From Sycobia sp. Sy_11 (taxonomy: Eukaryota > Arthropoda > Insecta > Hymenoptera > Epichrysomallidae), in contig JACCIC010000209.1 in assembly GCA_018907035.1 (NCBI GenBank), forward strand, positions 486,001 to 550,000: 64,000 nucleotides of DNA. The letters are read 5' to 3'. The translations under genes were made by a program, and so were the position numbers. The notes under the pieces are model-generated. The model was not told the DNA's origin. It ran no database searches and was given only the letters and a program-made list of their open reading frames with translations. Positions 13,272 through 25,354 of the stretch are shown piece after piece; the first letter of the stretch is position 1; each line of letters begins with the position of its first letter.

Positions 13272-14967
13272 GGATCCCTTGCTGTGAAACCATATTATTC
13301 TATATATAGGCTGTACGACAGATATTATTCGCGCCGGGATAATTCGGTGTATAATATGTACCGAATCCACTTAGACCTATATACAATGCGCGTGCGCAGC
13401 AGCGGGATCTCATTGTCGAAACTTCCCTTGAGAGATCGTTACGATAAGCGCGGGTACAAAGAAACGGGGCCAGGAGGATTCTTCTTGTTATTTTTTTTTC
13501 GTTCCTCTTCCCCCCCCCTCTCCCAACCCCCGAGAAAAATCACATTTATCGCGCTCGTCTTATATACTTTTGATCTATACAGTTAGGTATGCAGTTTGTT
13601 GAGGAATTATCATCAAAAGAATATATATTGTATACAATTGAATCACTGATCGTTCGCGAAGCGGCGCTTATACGGTCGGGTGTTTTTTTATTATTTATAA
13701 ATGAAAAATTCTTACAAATAGCATCTAATGATAACGTTTAATGAATATATATATTTGATTGAGTTGTAAGATCTGCGATATATATTCAATAGACTAATCA
13801 AGTAGCCCCAGTTCGCTGGAAAGTTAAAAAAAAAACCATCTGTAAGGTTCTCTTTATAAGTTCAATTAATTTTGCCTATAGCGAATCTAAATGCAAGCCA
13901 TCGCCATTTTTACATATGAACAAAGTTAAGGGAATTCTATCTTATGTCTATATTTACCATAGGATTAAATTTTTTCATTCACGAGTTCATATTTATATAG
14001 GAGAAAGGAAATACATGGTTAATACCACTTCGCGATGTTCGTTTAGAATATATTTCTGGAAACAACAAAAAAAAAAAATGAATTCCTTCAGAACACGTTC
14101 GACACGTCCTGCAGGATCAGTAGACTTTGGATACCTGTTTTATTTATGTAGCCACAGCTCTTTTAATTATAATGATCAGTGCGAGACACACATATCTACA
14201 CAATACTATTTTTACGCGTACAACGTGAGAGGAATAAATTTCCGAGCATTCTCGAATATATATATATATATATATAGTCAGTAGATTTTTGTGTATATAG
14301 TTGTTTATTTTCTATCGTTCAAGTGACTGGTAACGCAATTTTTAGAAAATTAGTCTGAACAAATACAAATTTTAATAGATTAAAAAACGACGGCTGCATG
14401 TCTTATACCCCCTTAGACGTCTACATTCCACTGTAGCTTTTTATTGCACAGCCCCCCTCCCCATTCCCTGTTGTACCAAAGACAGTATATAAACAGCTTC
14501 TGTGTATATATACAAAAGTAAAAAAAGAAAAATCAATTTTCTGAAATTCTTGTTTCTTATTTAATGCTAATTAAAACCTGATGTATCAATTCATATTCAT
14601 GAGATACGCACGATTTTCCTTTTGAATTTAGATTGAAAAACTAAGAACTACAAAAACTACGATAACCAGACTTTTCAAAACAATGCACGCTCACACGATG
14701 ACGCACGAGTACAGCGTGCGAGGTGGAATTTATCATTCAAATAATTCGCCATTCATCAACGCAGCTCCTTCGCAGCTCGGCAATTTTCTTCTTTTATGCA
14801 GGAATCTTTTTTGCGGGTAATTATTCGGACGAAACGAGATGAAAAAAAAAAAAAAACATTCACTAGATCGACGGGTAAACAATAGTGCCACCCAAAATCA
14901 TACGACAGTCCGAGACGGCCAGCGTTACGCGGCGCGTTCGCCAGATTCTATACACAGACGCACGGAG

Positions 14968-14981
<14 letters not shown>
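13265..14981. other. Non-coding, mostly AT-rich
   Basis: Contains a short C-rich/T-rich tract at 13485-13530 and an 18-bp (TA)n at 14258-14275. No coding sequence is supported; the open frames here have biased, non-protein-like composition. Confidence 0.5.

Positions 14982-15028
<47 letters not shown>
14982..15028. repeat. (TA)n microsatellite preceded by (CA)n
   Basis: About 47 bp; a short (CA)n runs from about 14969 into it. Confidence 0.97.
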
Positions 15029-15034
<6 letters not shown>

Positions 15035-15306
15035 GGCCCATACAGCGCTAGCGATACAGAGCTTGATTTATGCTGAAATCGAATTATATCAAGCCCTCTC
15101 TCATTGTCTCGGCGCGGGCATTCGTCTGTAGTGTCGAAACGAAATCGCTATTAAATCATTGATACGGATAATTATACAAGTCCCCCCACCTCCACCCTCC
15201 TGTCTCCCTCCCTCCCCTCCTCTCTCTCTCTCTCACTCTCATTCACTGGCTGGCTCCGTCTCGCAGCAGCGACACCTCGTACGCGAAATGCCCTCTCGGG
15301 GCCCGT

Positions 15307-15307
<1 letters not shown>

Positions 15308-15343
<36 letters not shown>
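15308..15343. repeat. (AG)n microsatellite
   Basis: About 36 bp, 75 bp after a short (TC)n at 15221-15234. Confidence 0.97.
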
Positions 15344-15351
<8 letters not shown>

Positions 15352-15565
15352 GCTGTGCCGTATGCCACACGACTGACTCACCCTCCTCCTCCCCCCTCCC
15401 ACTCCCTTATCCTCCCTTCCCAACCCGCGGCAGCACCCTTTTTTTCGCAACTCCGTCGTCTCGCAGGTCAGACGGAGCCATCGATTGGCCACATCGGCCG
15501 CGACCGCTGCCCTGCATCCGCCGAGAGAAACCTGTCACCCTCGCTCGCCGCGTTCGTGCTTATAC

Positions 15566-15569
<4 letters not shown>

Positions 15570-15618
<49 letters not shown>
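15570..15618. repeat. (TA)n microsatellite flanked by inverted-repeat arms
   Basis: About 49 bp. The arms TTCGTGCTTA (left) and TAAGCACGAA (right) are complementary, so the array sits inside a hairpin. Confidence 0.97.
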
Positions 15619-15619
<1 letters not shown>

Positions 15620-15746
15620 GCACGTAAGCACGAATATACTGGGAAGAGGGGGGGGAGACAGGTTTAGACTCGCCGCGGCGGTGACAGCCCCGCAATCGCG
15701 CCGGCGCGCGCATTTATACGTATATCCTCAGTCGCGGTGTGCGCCT

Positions 15747-15766
15747 GCGCGCGCGCGCGCGCGCGT
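15747..15766. repeat. (CG)n tract
   Basis: About 20 bp of alternating C and G. Confidence 0.95.
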
Positions 15767-16488
15767 TAATTACCGTCAATCCGAGGGCGACCAATCGGTC
15801 AGCGCGGGTTTCGACGCCGACTCCGCCCATGCCGTATTCGCTGTTGTACGCGTTGTACGTTATATATATATATATATAGGTATATACAAGATCGATGTCT
15901 AATGACGAGAAAAAAAGGTCGCTCGATGCGCGTCTCTCCTGAATTAGAGATGATAAGTAAATTGTCTTAAGACGAGAATTTGATGATAGGTATGCTGATA
16001 ATGATGTAATAAGGATGAAGCATGTCGAATATTGCTGTTAATCTAAATGCAAATAGTACATTTAGATTAAGTGCAGTGTGATTACGATTGCATTATTACC
16101 TGCAGCCGAATGACCTTCACTACTGTAATGTATGTAGTAAGGGATATTTACTGTATGTATCACTAAAATAGTTACTAAAGTTATTACATGTTTATTCAAA
16201 TCAATGAAGTATCCAAGCCAAGCTTTCATTTCTATTCTGCTGTACGATTTTAAGGAAAAAAATTCAAATTAATTGTTCAAATTAAGTGAATGTGAATTGT
16301 TTCATTCGATTGCTGTAAGAGCCCAACAAAGTTTTTCCTCGTTCCAGTTCCCAAGGATATCCGTTCGTTTGCAATATTAATGATTTAAAAAGACTGAACA
16401 GCCATTACGAATTCAATTAATTTCATAACTATTATCAATAGATGAATGAATTCAGTCTATACGAATGAATAGATTTTTGAGCGGTATC

Positions 16489-16490
<2 letters not shown>

Positions 16491-16540
<50 letters not shown>
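16491..16540. repeat. (TA)n microsatellite
   Basis: 50 bp, AT-rich surroundings. Confidence 0.97.
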
Positions 16541-16544
<4 letters not shown>

Positions 16545-16788
16545 TAGTAGTTATTTCAGTACAACACTATAATTTTATATTGCACATACCGGGATATATG
16601 GACAATATACATGTATATTATAGCCTCAGTTTCGTTCATATTACTATATGCCGTCTCTATGCCTTATACAATTGGCCGTTTTTACCGCGTACATTCTTTG
16701 TATAAGATTACTGTTGACGATAAATTTTACGCAAGCCAAGGAAATCGACTCTTCGGAAGATAGCATATAAAAATAATTTTTCGCAAAA

Positions 16789-16792
<4 letters not shown>

Positions 16793-16852
<60 letters not shown>
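16793..16852. repeat. (TA)n microsatellite
   Basis: About 60 bp, one of the longest uninterrupted TA arrays here. Confidence 0.97.
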
Positions 16853-16853
<1 letters not shown>

Positions 16854-17994
16854 TGCAAGATACAACTCGCGCTCTCGCGTATACGAGCGTGCGCGTTCTG
16901 TGTAATTATTTCTTCTTCAATGGAATATGATTTATGGCGCCAACACTGTATAAAGAATCGAAAATTTTAATTTATCGCGACTGAGGTTCTTGCGCAAAAC
17001 ACGTGAACTTTCGTTCCTCTTTTTTTTTTGTTTTTTTTTTTTTTTGTTTTTCTTTAATATAAAACGTATAAAAGAACAATAGCCATTATAAGCACATGGT
17101 TTCAAGTAGTATTTCTGTAGTAACATAAGTATTTATATGGCGAATGCCGAGACTTTCGATTCACGAATCTCACGCTGATGGTAAAATGCTATTACTCTGT
17201 ATATATGTGTCTTGCACGTATCATTTCAGCTCCCAATTAAAACTCCGAATGAATGTACAGTGTCCTAGTACAATCTGTTAAAATCTCGCACAGAGTAGGG
17301 GGACATGTGTATCTCTCTAAAACTACATCTCTGTACTTTTCACCTATATGCTTAAGCAGACTTAGATTTACACTGTGTAACATGTAATTTGTCCACCTGA
17401 CGCGATCGGTAATTGACGGAAAACGTTACTGGACGATGCAAAATCGATCGTCCGATTAATATGTAACACGACCGACGAAAATTCTACGGAAGACGAAAGA
17501 GATCAATTGACGCATCCGAGTTACTTGTAATACGCGCTGAATTTCAGATTCGCATCTGGATAATTGGAAACATCTTAAGGCTCAGACGTAGACTGTTTTA
17601 CCGCGTTTTTTTGTCTTCGAAACGACATTGTCGAAGTCGTCGCGGACGAAATCTCAAGAACGACTTAAACGATCGCGTTCTCGAATTTTCACCGGATTCT
17701 TTTAATATAATTCTCGTGTAGCTGATTGAATATAGAGATTTCTTCCTTCAATCACACAAGAATGCGATATTATTTAAATAAAGCCATAGGTTTTATTGTT
17801 TAGATAATTTTTAGTCATGAGTTAATCTCGTTCCGATTTCGCACGAACGCTGCAATTATATTCGTACCTCCTCAAAAGACATTGTAACTCTTTCTACTTC
17901 ATCTCTAGTTATTGGAATAAAAAATTTCTTTTATTATTATTAATAAAACTTTATCTTCAAGTTATAACAATGCATTGACTAAAATTCGCAATAG

Positions 17995-17996
<2 letters not shown>

Positions 17997-18043
<47 letters not shown>
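17997..18043. repeat. (TA)n microsatellite
   Basis: About 47 bp; first of a cluster of five arrays within 770 bp. Confidence 0.97.
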
Positions 18044-18045
<2 letters not shown>

Positions 18046-18148
18046 CGCTATATAAAAGAGCAGTCGACAGCTGAGACAGCTCGTTAATCAATATAATCCT
18101 TTATTAATGAATCAACGCGAGCTCCGAAAGACACGGAATTCTATTATC

Positions 18149-18150
<2 letters not shown>

Positions 18151-18190
<40 letters not shown>
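18151..18190. repeat. (TA)n microsatellite
   Basis: 40 bp. Confidence 0.97.
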
Positions 18191-18192
<2 letters not shown>

Positions 18193-18360
18193 GTTGGAAT
18201 ATTCACCGATTTTAGGTGCATGACTATGCCCTATTTCGATCAGTGACCGTGACTGTTCATCCGACCCACTGGTCCATCGTCATTGATTTGTTTTTTTTTT
18301 CAGAGAGTCTATAAATATGTGTATTGTGTATAGTTTTTCGGCAGCTAATAAACCGACATT

Positions 18361-18362
<2 letters not shown>

Positions 18363-18402
<40 letters not shown>
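18363..18402. repeat. (TA)n microsatellite
   Basis: 40 bp, same length as the arrays at 18151 and 18541. Confidence 0.97.
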
Positions 18403-18405
<3 letters not shown>

Positions 18406-18538
18406 CCGTCACGAAGCCAAATTTCCCGCGACGAATCAAAGCTACGCCGACGTGTACGGAGGCAGGTTTGAAAGACGGCGAGACCGGAGCGAGGAATTCG
18501 AACTCGTCATCCCGAAGATCGCTTCGAGTCTCCGAATA

Positions 18539-18540
<2 letters not shown>

Positions 18541-18580
<40 letters not shown>
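18541..18580. repeat. (TA)n microsatellite
   Basis: 40 bp, 53 bp before a candidate G-quadruplex. Confidence 0.97.
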
Positions 18581-18582
<2 letters not shown>

Positions 18583-18632
18583 CGAGGAGGCGAACGAGCG
18601 AGCGCAACCCTTCATCTCCTCTCTCTTCGTTA

Positions 18633-18663
18633 GGGGTCGGGGTGGGGCGGGAGGGGGAGGGGG
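18633..18663 (+). other. Candidate G-quadruplex
   Basis: Six G tracts of three to five (GGGG, GGGG, GGGG, GGG, GGGGG, GGGGG) with one- or two-base loops; a very strong match to the pattern. Confidence 0.7.
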
Positions 18664-18745
18664 CCAGCACGCGTCAATGTCTATATACTCACGAAGCAGG
18701 ATCGGCACCTGCGCTCGTCTCTCCCCATAATATACATATGTACGC

Positions 18746-18766
18746 ATATATATATATATATATATA
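18746..18766. repeat. (TA)n microsatellite, short
   Basis: About 21 bp. Confidence 0.95.
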
Positions 18767-21700
18767 ATATATCCTTTGATCCGCGCGGGCCTAACCGTTG
18801 GCCGGGCGCTACGCTGCACTCTGGCGAAAGGGGGGGGGGAGGGTAGGAAATTCCACGAGCGGCGGATAGTATATATAATACGGGTGTATTGCCAGTCGTC
18901 GATTGTTCGCTCGCGTGGGCGCGCCGCGCGTTATAACGCGCCGAGTATATAACGGAACGCGCGGATTCGCGCGTATATACGTAATATGTATGTATATAGG
19001 GGGGGGGGAAGTGTGTATGTGGATAGAGGGGAGGGGGGTGGAAGAGGAGGCGCCGATTCGAATGTATCGACGAGCCAGCGCGCCCGATGAATTTCAAAGA
19101 GCGTGGGCCCTCTCGGTCTTCTCTCCTCCGCCGCCTTCTCTTTCCCGGCCTATGCGGGGCTTCGTCCTATATCCCTTTATCGTATGTATATATATATAGG
19201 CGACATGTGCTGCACCTTGCAGCTGATGGAAGACGCGAGACGGGAGCTTATATATATTTAGATATATATATATATGAAACATTCATTTGGAGTTTTTAAG
19301 GCTGAGATCGATTATTATTCAGCGCGCGTGTCGGTGCGACGGTTAGTCGCCCGCGTCTTTTAGATGATAGGAATTTTAGCAAGCGCAACCGTCTTTCCTT
19401 CATATCTACGAATTTGGTTTACGTTACATATACACGCTTCAATGTTGCGAACGGCCGAAAAATGGCATTAGTATAATTGTTCCGAAACCCATATAAACAT
19501 GATATTTTGAACGTATTATAATGTATTTTGCTTTGGACTGTTATAGTTTTCCTAAGAATTACTGATGATTAATACTAAAATTGCATTGAACATATTTCAT
19601 GGAGTACAGGATGGCTCGAAATAAATTTATTTTACAATTTTCAAAATGCCTGAAATTTATTAAAAACTTTCGGTAGTCTATTTTTTTCAGAAAGGATATT
19701 AGGGTATACACGAAATGAGATATCGATTAGGGACCTGTACTTATATTTTCGTTTTCAAACGAAAACGAGATGCATGAATTATTTTAAAAGGTATATTTTG
19801 ACATATAAAACAAAAATAAAAATGGTTCAATTTTAAACATATAGAAGCAATTACTGTAGAACGGTTGAAGGTTATAGAAAAACTCAAATGACAAAGTTTG
19901 AAATGACAAAATATGCATATATATATTTAACAAAGAAACTTTCTCTATATGGCCAACGTCATACAGTTGGAATAGATTTTTCAATTAAAAGATTTTTTGA
20001 GTATTTAAAACTCTGTCTAAGATTACGTGGACAATTTAGGAAGCGGGAAAGGCAGATGGATACATGAAGTTCTATAGAGCGATAGGCTGGTTCGAATGAA
20101 AGCTGCAGAATTTTTTTACATTTGCACGATTTCAAATGTTGACGCTCATAAAATACCATTGAGCAAGCAAAATCGTGCAATTGCCAGGTGACCAAACTTT
20201 CATACCGATATCGCATTGTTTTTCAAATCCCAACTTAAGAATCACAATAAGGAAATGCACAATTTTCTCAAGCTTTGTATTATTCCAGCTATTTGTTTGA
20301 CGCCACGAGTAGCGGATGGCTTATCTGTGACTGATTGTGAATGATTATTACTGATAGTCATGAGCGTGTATTTGAGATTATCGATTCTTAAAAATATAGA
20401 TAATCGTTCTTCTTAAAATTATTTGACAATTATATAAAAAAAAAATCTCGAAAATCATCTTTGTAACATTTACTTTATCTAAAACAAAAAAGAATACCTA
20501 TAATAAATCCATAATCCATAAACAATATAATGATATACAGCGCATTTATAAAAATTCTGGACTAACGAAACGCACAACTGCGTTCGTTTGAAGCAGACAA
20601 GATTGAATTAGATCTTTCTATAGGGGAATTAAATGAAATTAAATGAAATTAAATTAAATTGCGATTTCATAGCGTATCAATTTCTGAAGTGAACAATTTC
20701 GAACTTCAATAAAAATTGTAATTCTATTCGTTCGTTCTATTCTCTAAATATGAATCAGTGAAAACTACTGCCATTCAAGATAAATTCAATCGCTTATGAA
20801 ATTTACAGTTAAATTGCCAATATGTAAACGTGTACATTGGTAATGAATCATAATGATTAAATTTACACTGAATTACAATAGATTTACATTCAAAATTACA
20901 TCTATACCACCTGAGAAAATAAAACGCAACTATTAAAAATTATTTTTCAATTAGAAACTATTTTTTTCTCACAATGAAATTTTTAATTGGAAACATCTGG
21001 ACGTCTTTCAAAACGAGTCTGGCAGAATCATTTCCGATTCGAGTATTAAAGTGCTCCTATTATTTATAAGTCTTTGAATTCTTTCAATTTCAAAAATTCA
21101 TATATATTTATCAACTTGTCTCGCGACCTCTCGATCGCAAATATCCAAGATTGTATATTTCAATACTCTCCATTTTTATTGTACTTGTATTGTATTGTAC
21201 TTAATGTGAATTGTATTATGACACATACACAGATGCTTCAAGCATAATTGATCTGTATATGAATAAAACAACGATTCATGTCTTATACTTGAATACGCGC
21301 TATAGCTTCTAGAGCACGGACGCATTCGTGTACTAAGATAAACGTACTCATGATAACACTAATTTGTTTATGCATTTTATTTGACAACTAAATGTATTTT
21401 ATTTGACAACTAAACATTTTTTACGTCTTAAATAATTTCATATATCAACTCCAAACAATTTCACAATAAGTATGTCTTGAATTTTCTGGTTAAATTTTTT
21501 TGGTTTAAGCGATTTTTTATTTATTTTTCTAAAAAGCACACTAATTATAAACTATTCCACATAATTAAAATTATTATAATTAATTAAGAAACTTCAAATT
21601 TGTAATACCCTATGCTTAGAGACAGCAATTGGGGAACTGGCAGAGTGACGAAAAAGTGAGAAAGTGGGAAAGGGCGTCTATCCACGACTCTCTCTAATTA

Positions 21701-21937
21701 CGAAGACGCGTCGTCCGCACGCGTCCTGTAAATATCCTCGAACCCTCCCTTCCTTCGTCACCACCTCAGCCCACCTCTAGTCGCCCCACAAGTCGAACCT
21801 ATAATCAGTCACCATCCGATTCGGGACATTAAATAGCACGCGATGAGACCGATATACTGTACTGCAGTGCCGATCGGCGGACGTGACTCGCTAAGGGAGG
21901 GCCGGAGATCGCGCGGCAAGTGCGTGCGCGGCAAGCA

Positions 21938-21940
<3 letters not shown>
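18767..21940. other. Non-coding: CpG-rich to 19350, then long AT-rich block
   Basis: The first 600 bp carry G runs (18829-18843, 18999-19009, 19028-19039). From 19350 to 21640 the DNA is AT-rich; it holds a short (ATGAAATTAA)-type repeat at 20627-20660 and a 22-bp tandem duplication at 21374-21417. CpG content rises again after 21640. Confidence 0.5.
21374..21417. repeat. 22-bp tandem duplication
   Basis: Two adjacent copies of ATTTTATTTGACAACTAAA plus three bases (21374-21395, 21396-21417), differing only in the final bases. Confidence 0.9.

Positions 21941-21977
<37 letters not shown>
21941..21977. repeat. (TA)n microsatellite
   Basis: About 37 bp; paired with the next array 31 bp away. 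Confidence 0.97.
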
Positions 21978-21980
<3 letters not shown>

Positions 21981-22004
21981 GGCGAGACCGCAAGGTCATA
22001 CACA

Positions 22005-22008
<4 letters not shown>

Positions 22009-22053
<45 letters not shown>
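22009..22053. repeat. (TA)n microsatellite
   Basis: About 45 bp, bounded by TGCA on both sides, making the whole array palindromic. Confidence 0.97.
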
Positions 22054-22057
<4 letters not shown>

Positions 22058-24889
22058 GGGGCGCCAGCCGCGTATGCTGCGTAGATCGCTGCACGTACAT
22101 ATGCGTATGCGTGCGCGCGTAATAAACGCGATGACTAACATCCCTCTCTTCCGTCGCCGATGCGGAATACGCGTGCGGAATTTAATCTCGTGGCGCTGAG
22201 CGATACGCGCGTGCGCGCATCGTAGGACGATCGTACCTACGCATGCATGTTCATACGTGAAAATCTGGGCTGTTAAGGGGGCGGTCGGGGGACGAATGCC
22301 AGGTCAGGTAAATAGAGAGTGAGAGAGAGAGAGAGAGAAATGCAGCTATGCAGCGCTCTCAATTTCGCGATTATCGCGCAGTTAGAGAGGGGTAATTGGA
22401 TACATGTATGTATATATATATATACGGTGCGCGCGACAGGCGGCCGTCTCCATCTACCACCCTCCACCCCTATACTTCTATAATGCGCCGACCGATGCAC
22501 ATTTGGTTTATACGCCCGATGATGCCCTCGCTATGACGCATTCTCTCGTTATCGCCCGCTTAATATTACTTCTCACGTCTATCGCAGTTTATTACACAAC
22601 AGTATATGCGCATTATGATAATTTGTTACACTTGCGACTAGGGTCTCATTGCAAATTTCATCTTACTTCATCAATTGGATTCGAATGCTGAAGAAGTAAT
22701 TCGCTGTGGTGTGAATTAGTATTCGAGAGGCAAACGTATTATGTACAAGATATTTCACCTTTATATATAGTCCAATGTAAATTTTTCCTCGGCCTCTCCC
22801 TAACGCCCAAAAAAAGAAACAAGTAATTTTTTTTTTTTTTAAGAAATGTGATTCAATTTGTTTAATTGAAACGAAATTTAGAAATTATGTATATTAATAT
22901 AAGCCATGGGATGAGAAGAGCTGTGACGAAGAGTCAAATGAGCTACGTCTGTAAATCATTCATTTCAGCTATACTAATATTCAACAGTATGCCTTTTCCA
23001 TTTCCACCGAGTTTTTTTTATACCATTGCAAATATCCATATGGATATTGGGCAATGTCCACGTTTAGTTTTCCGTTGCATTATTGATAGACTTCGATTAG
23101 ATTCTAAGTAGATTTTGTAACTAATAATTGTATCCGCATTGTTTGTAGGATATTTATTTTTGACCGAGCTCAAGCAGTGGTCAAAATTATCCATACCGGA
23201 GATTTTTACGTTAGTAAATTTCAATTTAGCAATGCCTCTATAAAAAAAAATCTAATTGACTGTTTTCTAGTGAAACCAAAGAAGTTTGGCGTTTCGTTAA
23301 TCCAAAATCTTCTTCGGCACAGTTCATCATTAAATATTTTATTGGGCATGGATACACTTTGTGCTTTCTGGTTTTTATAGATAAAGTATAAGAAGCTAAA
23401 AGTTCCTTCTACAATAAAAAATTGCATACGAGTTTTCAAGAAAAAATACGCAATCTTTCCCTTTACCCGTGATCGACGGGTATCGGTAATAATCCAAGGG
23501 CAAAGGCGTTAGAACTTTCGCTGCTCCTGATCTGAAACGAACAGCGGCGAATAAAGTAAGATTCAGAAAACTGTACTTTTTTCTCAAAGCGATTCCGAAT
23601 TTGGGAATGCGAGCACAATGGCGCGTCGTAATCAACGTCGCTCACCGAGAAATTTCATCTTTCCGCTTGCTTCATTCAATTTCACGAGCATTTGACATTC
23701 GACACGATCCAATTGCGATGAAACAAACGAAGTAGGTCTGAACTTGTCTACTGGATTCTACAATGCGAGATTCTCAAACGACTTCACTTTGGATGGCTCC
23801 GGCACCTCGTCTGGTACAGTTCCGATTCCGTCTCTTCGGCACTATCTTATTTTGTTTTTATTTGATATTATATATTAACTACGATTTAGTAAAATTTGGG
23901 CAAAAATTCTTAGATAATAATCTTGAATAATTTGAACCTGACTAATGCCAATTTTCGATTGCCACTATTGTCAAGTTGAATATGTTATGCACTTTTCACG
24001 AGCCAATAAATTCTCGAGCCTAACAAATAATGACAGCAGTAATTGTAAAAAATACATTCTGTATATTAGTAAAAGTTCCCAATTTAAAATAAATAATACC
24101 GAATTAATTACATGTAAAACGTACAAAATGTTAAAGTAGAGTTAAGGATGCAAAAGATAGACCATCGATTCGCGTCTCCACACCATTGAGAGGGTTATTG
24201 CCATGGGAGATTATTATAAAGAGCTTCACTTTTAGAAGAAGTGTTAATACCAATTGAAGTTTTTCATTATATTCCTGATCCTGAAGCTAATAAGATTTTA
24301 AGATCAAAATAATAAAAATTAAATGCGAGAATAAAGCAGTTATTTATTGAATGTTATAAATATTATGAAATTTTTTGTTCACTATACCGTACGATGAATT
24401 AAACTGTATTGTAAACAATTATACCATATTCGTACTTTTTTTAAGTATTTTATGTCATTGTAAAATATAGTATTACATTTTAATAAATATTTTAAGTAGA
24501 AATACCTATTTTTTAATAAAAATATAAATCAACGTAATACTCTAATATTATCTGTAAATTATTTTTCTAATATTGTCGATCATTTTTTCTCTCTCTCTCT
24601 CTCATTCGTTGACGCCACTCTGACCCTGCGCCTCGTACGCGCGGGGCAAATTTTCTCTGCCAATGCAAGTAACATACATGTGACCCTCCGACATGGTCGT
24701 CGAGATAAAAATCCATCGAATTCACACTGCAATTGGAAGGAAAGAGGGCCGCTGCCTACCGCTAAACATGACCGACCGCCCGGCCGTGAGCCAATCAACC
24801 GTTCCCCGTCACGTCCGAAACCGCCAGACACTATAATACAGCCACCGATGATGATTGCACTCGAGCCGGTGATTGTACATTTATAACAC

Positions 24890-24894
<5 letters not shown>
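22054..24894. other. Non-coding: CpG-rich 22054-22560, AT-rich to 24580, CpG-rich after
   Basis: Contains a perfect 18-bp palindrome at 23031-23048. No exon or RNA gene is recognisable. Confidence 0.5.
22321..22338. repeat. (GA)n microsatellite, short
   Basis: About 18 bp. Confidence 0.93.

Positions 24895-24938
<44 letters not shown>
24895..24938. repeat. (TA)n microsatellite
   Basis: About 44 bp. Confidence 0.97.
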
Positions 24939-24941
<3 letters not shown>

Positions 24942-24945
24942 TCAT

Positions 24946-24956
<11 letters not shown>

Positions 24957-24985
<29 letters not shown>
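24957..24985. repeat. (TA)n microsatellite flanked by (CA)n and (GT)n arms
   Basis: About 29 bp. ACACACACA on the left and TGTGCGTGTGT on the right are complementary, so the unit can fold as one hairpin of about 60 nt. Confidence 0.95.
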
Positions 24986-24988
<3 letters not shown>

Positions 24989-25308
24989 CGTGTGTACACG
25001 CGGGGCTCTGTCTCGGATTGCACTGAGCAGAGCCCCCTTTTGCGCGCTTTATTATGCGCTCGCTGCATCAGCGCCACGTCGGCGCGACATTCGATCCCGC
25101 GCGATCTCGCGGAATGCGCGCTCCCGACACTCCCGCGGGGGGAGGTGGGCCGAGCGACGAGGAGCCGATGCGCGCAACCCGCGAGCGCGCCGCCTCCCAA
25201 AGAAACTCGAGTCGATAACAACTCGAGCGGAGCAAGGGATGGGGGGGGGAGGGCGGTGGTGCCGATCGACCCGCTTGTCCTCCTTACCGAATGTATAAAC
25301 ATCGGCTC

Positions 25309-25310
<2 letters not shown>

Positions 25311-25348
<38 letters not shown>
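25311..25348. repeat. (GT)n microsatellite
   Basis: About 38 bp. Confidence 0.97.

Positions 25349-25354
<6 letters not shown>

Larger units (their letters stand above)
15879..17996. other. Non-coding AT-rich block with two (TA)n arrays
   Basis: Holds a perfect 12-bp inverted repeat at 16038-16070 and a T-rich run with G interruptions at 17020-17050. Nothing else is recognisable. Confidence 0.5.

Noticed and set aside
15159..15902. Open frame of 247 codons on the plus strand
   Set aside because: Built from (TC)n, (AG)n, (TA)n and (CG)n tracts; the low stop frequency follows from base composition.
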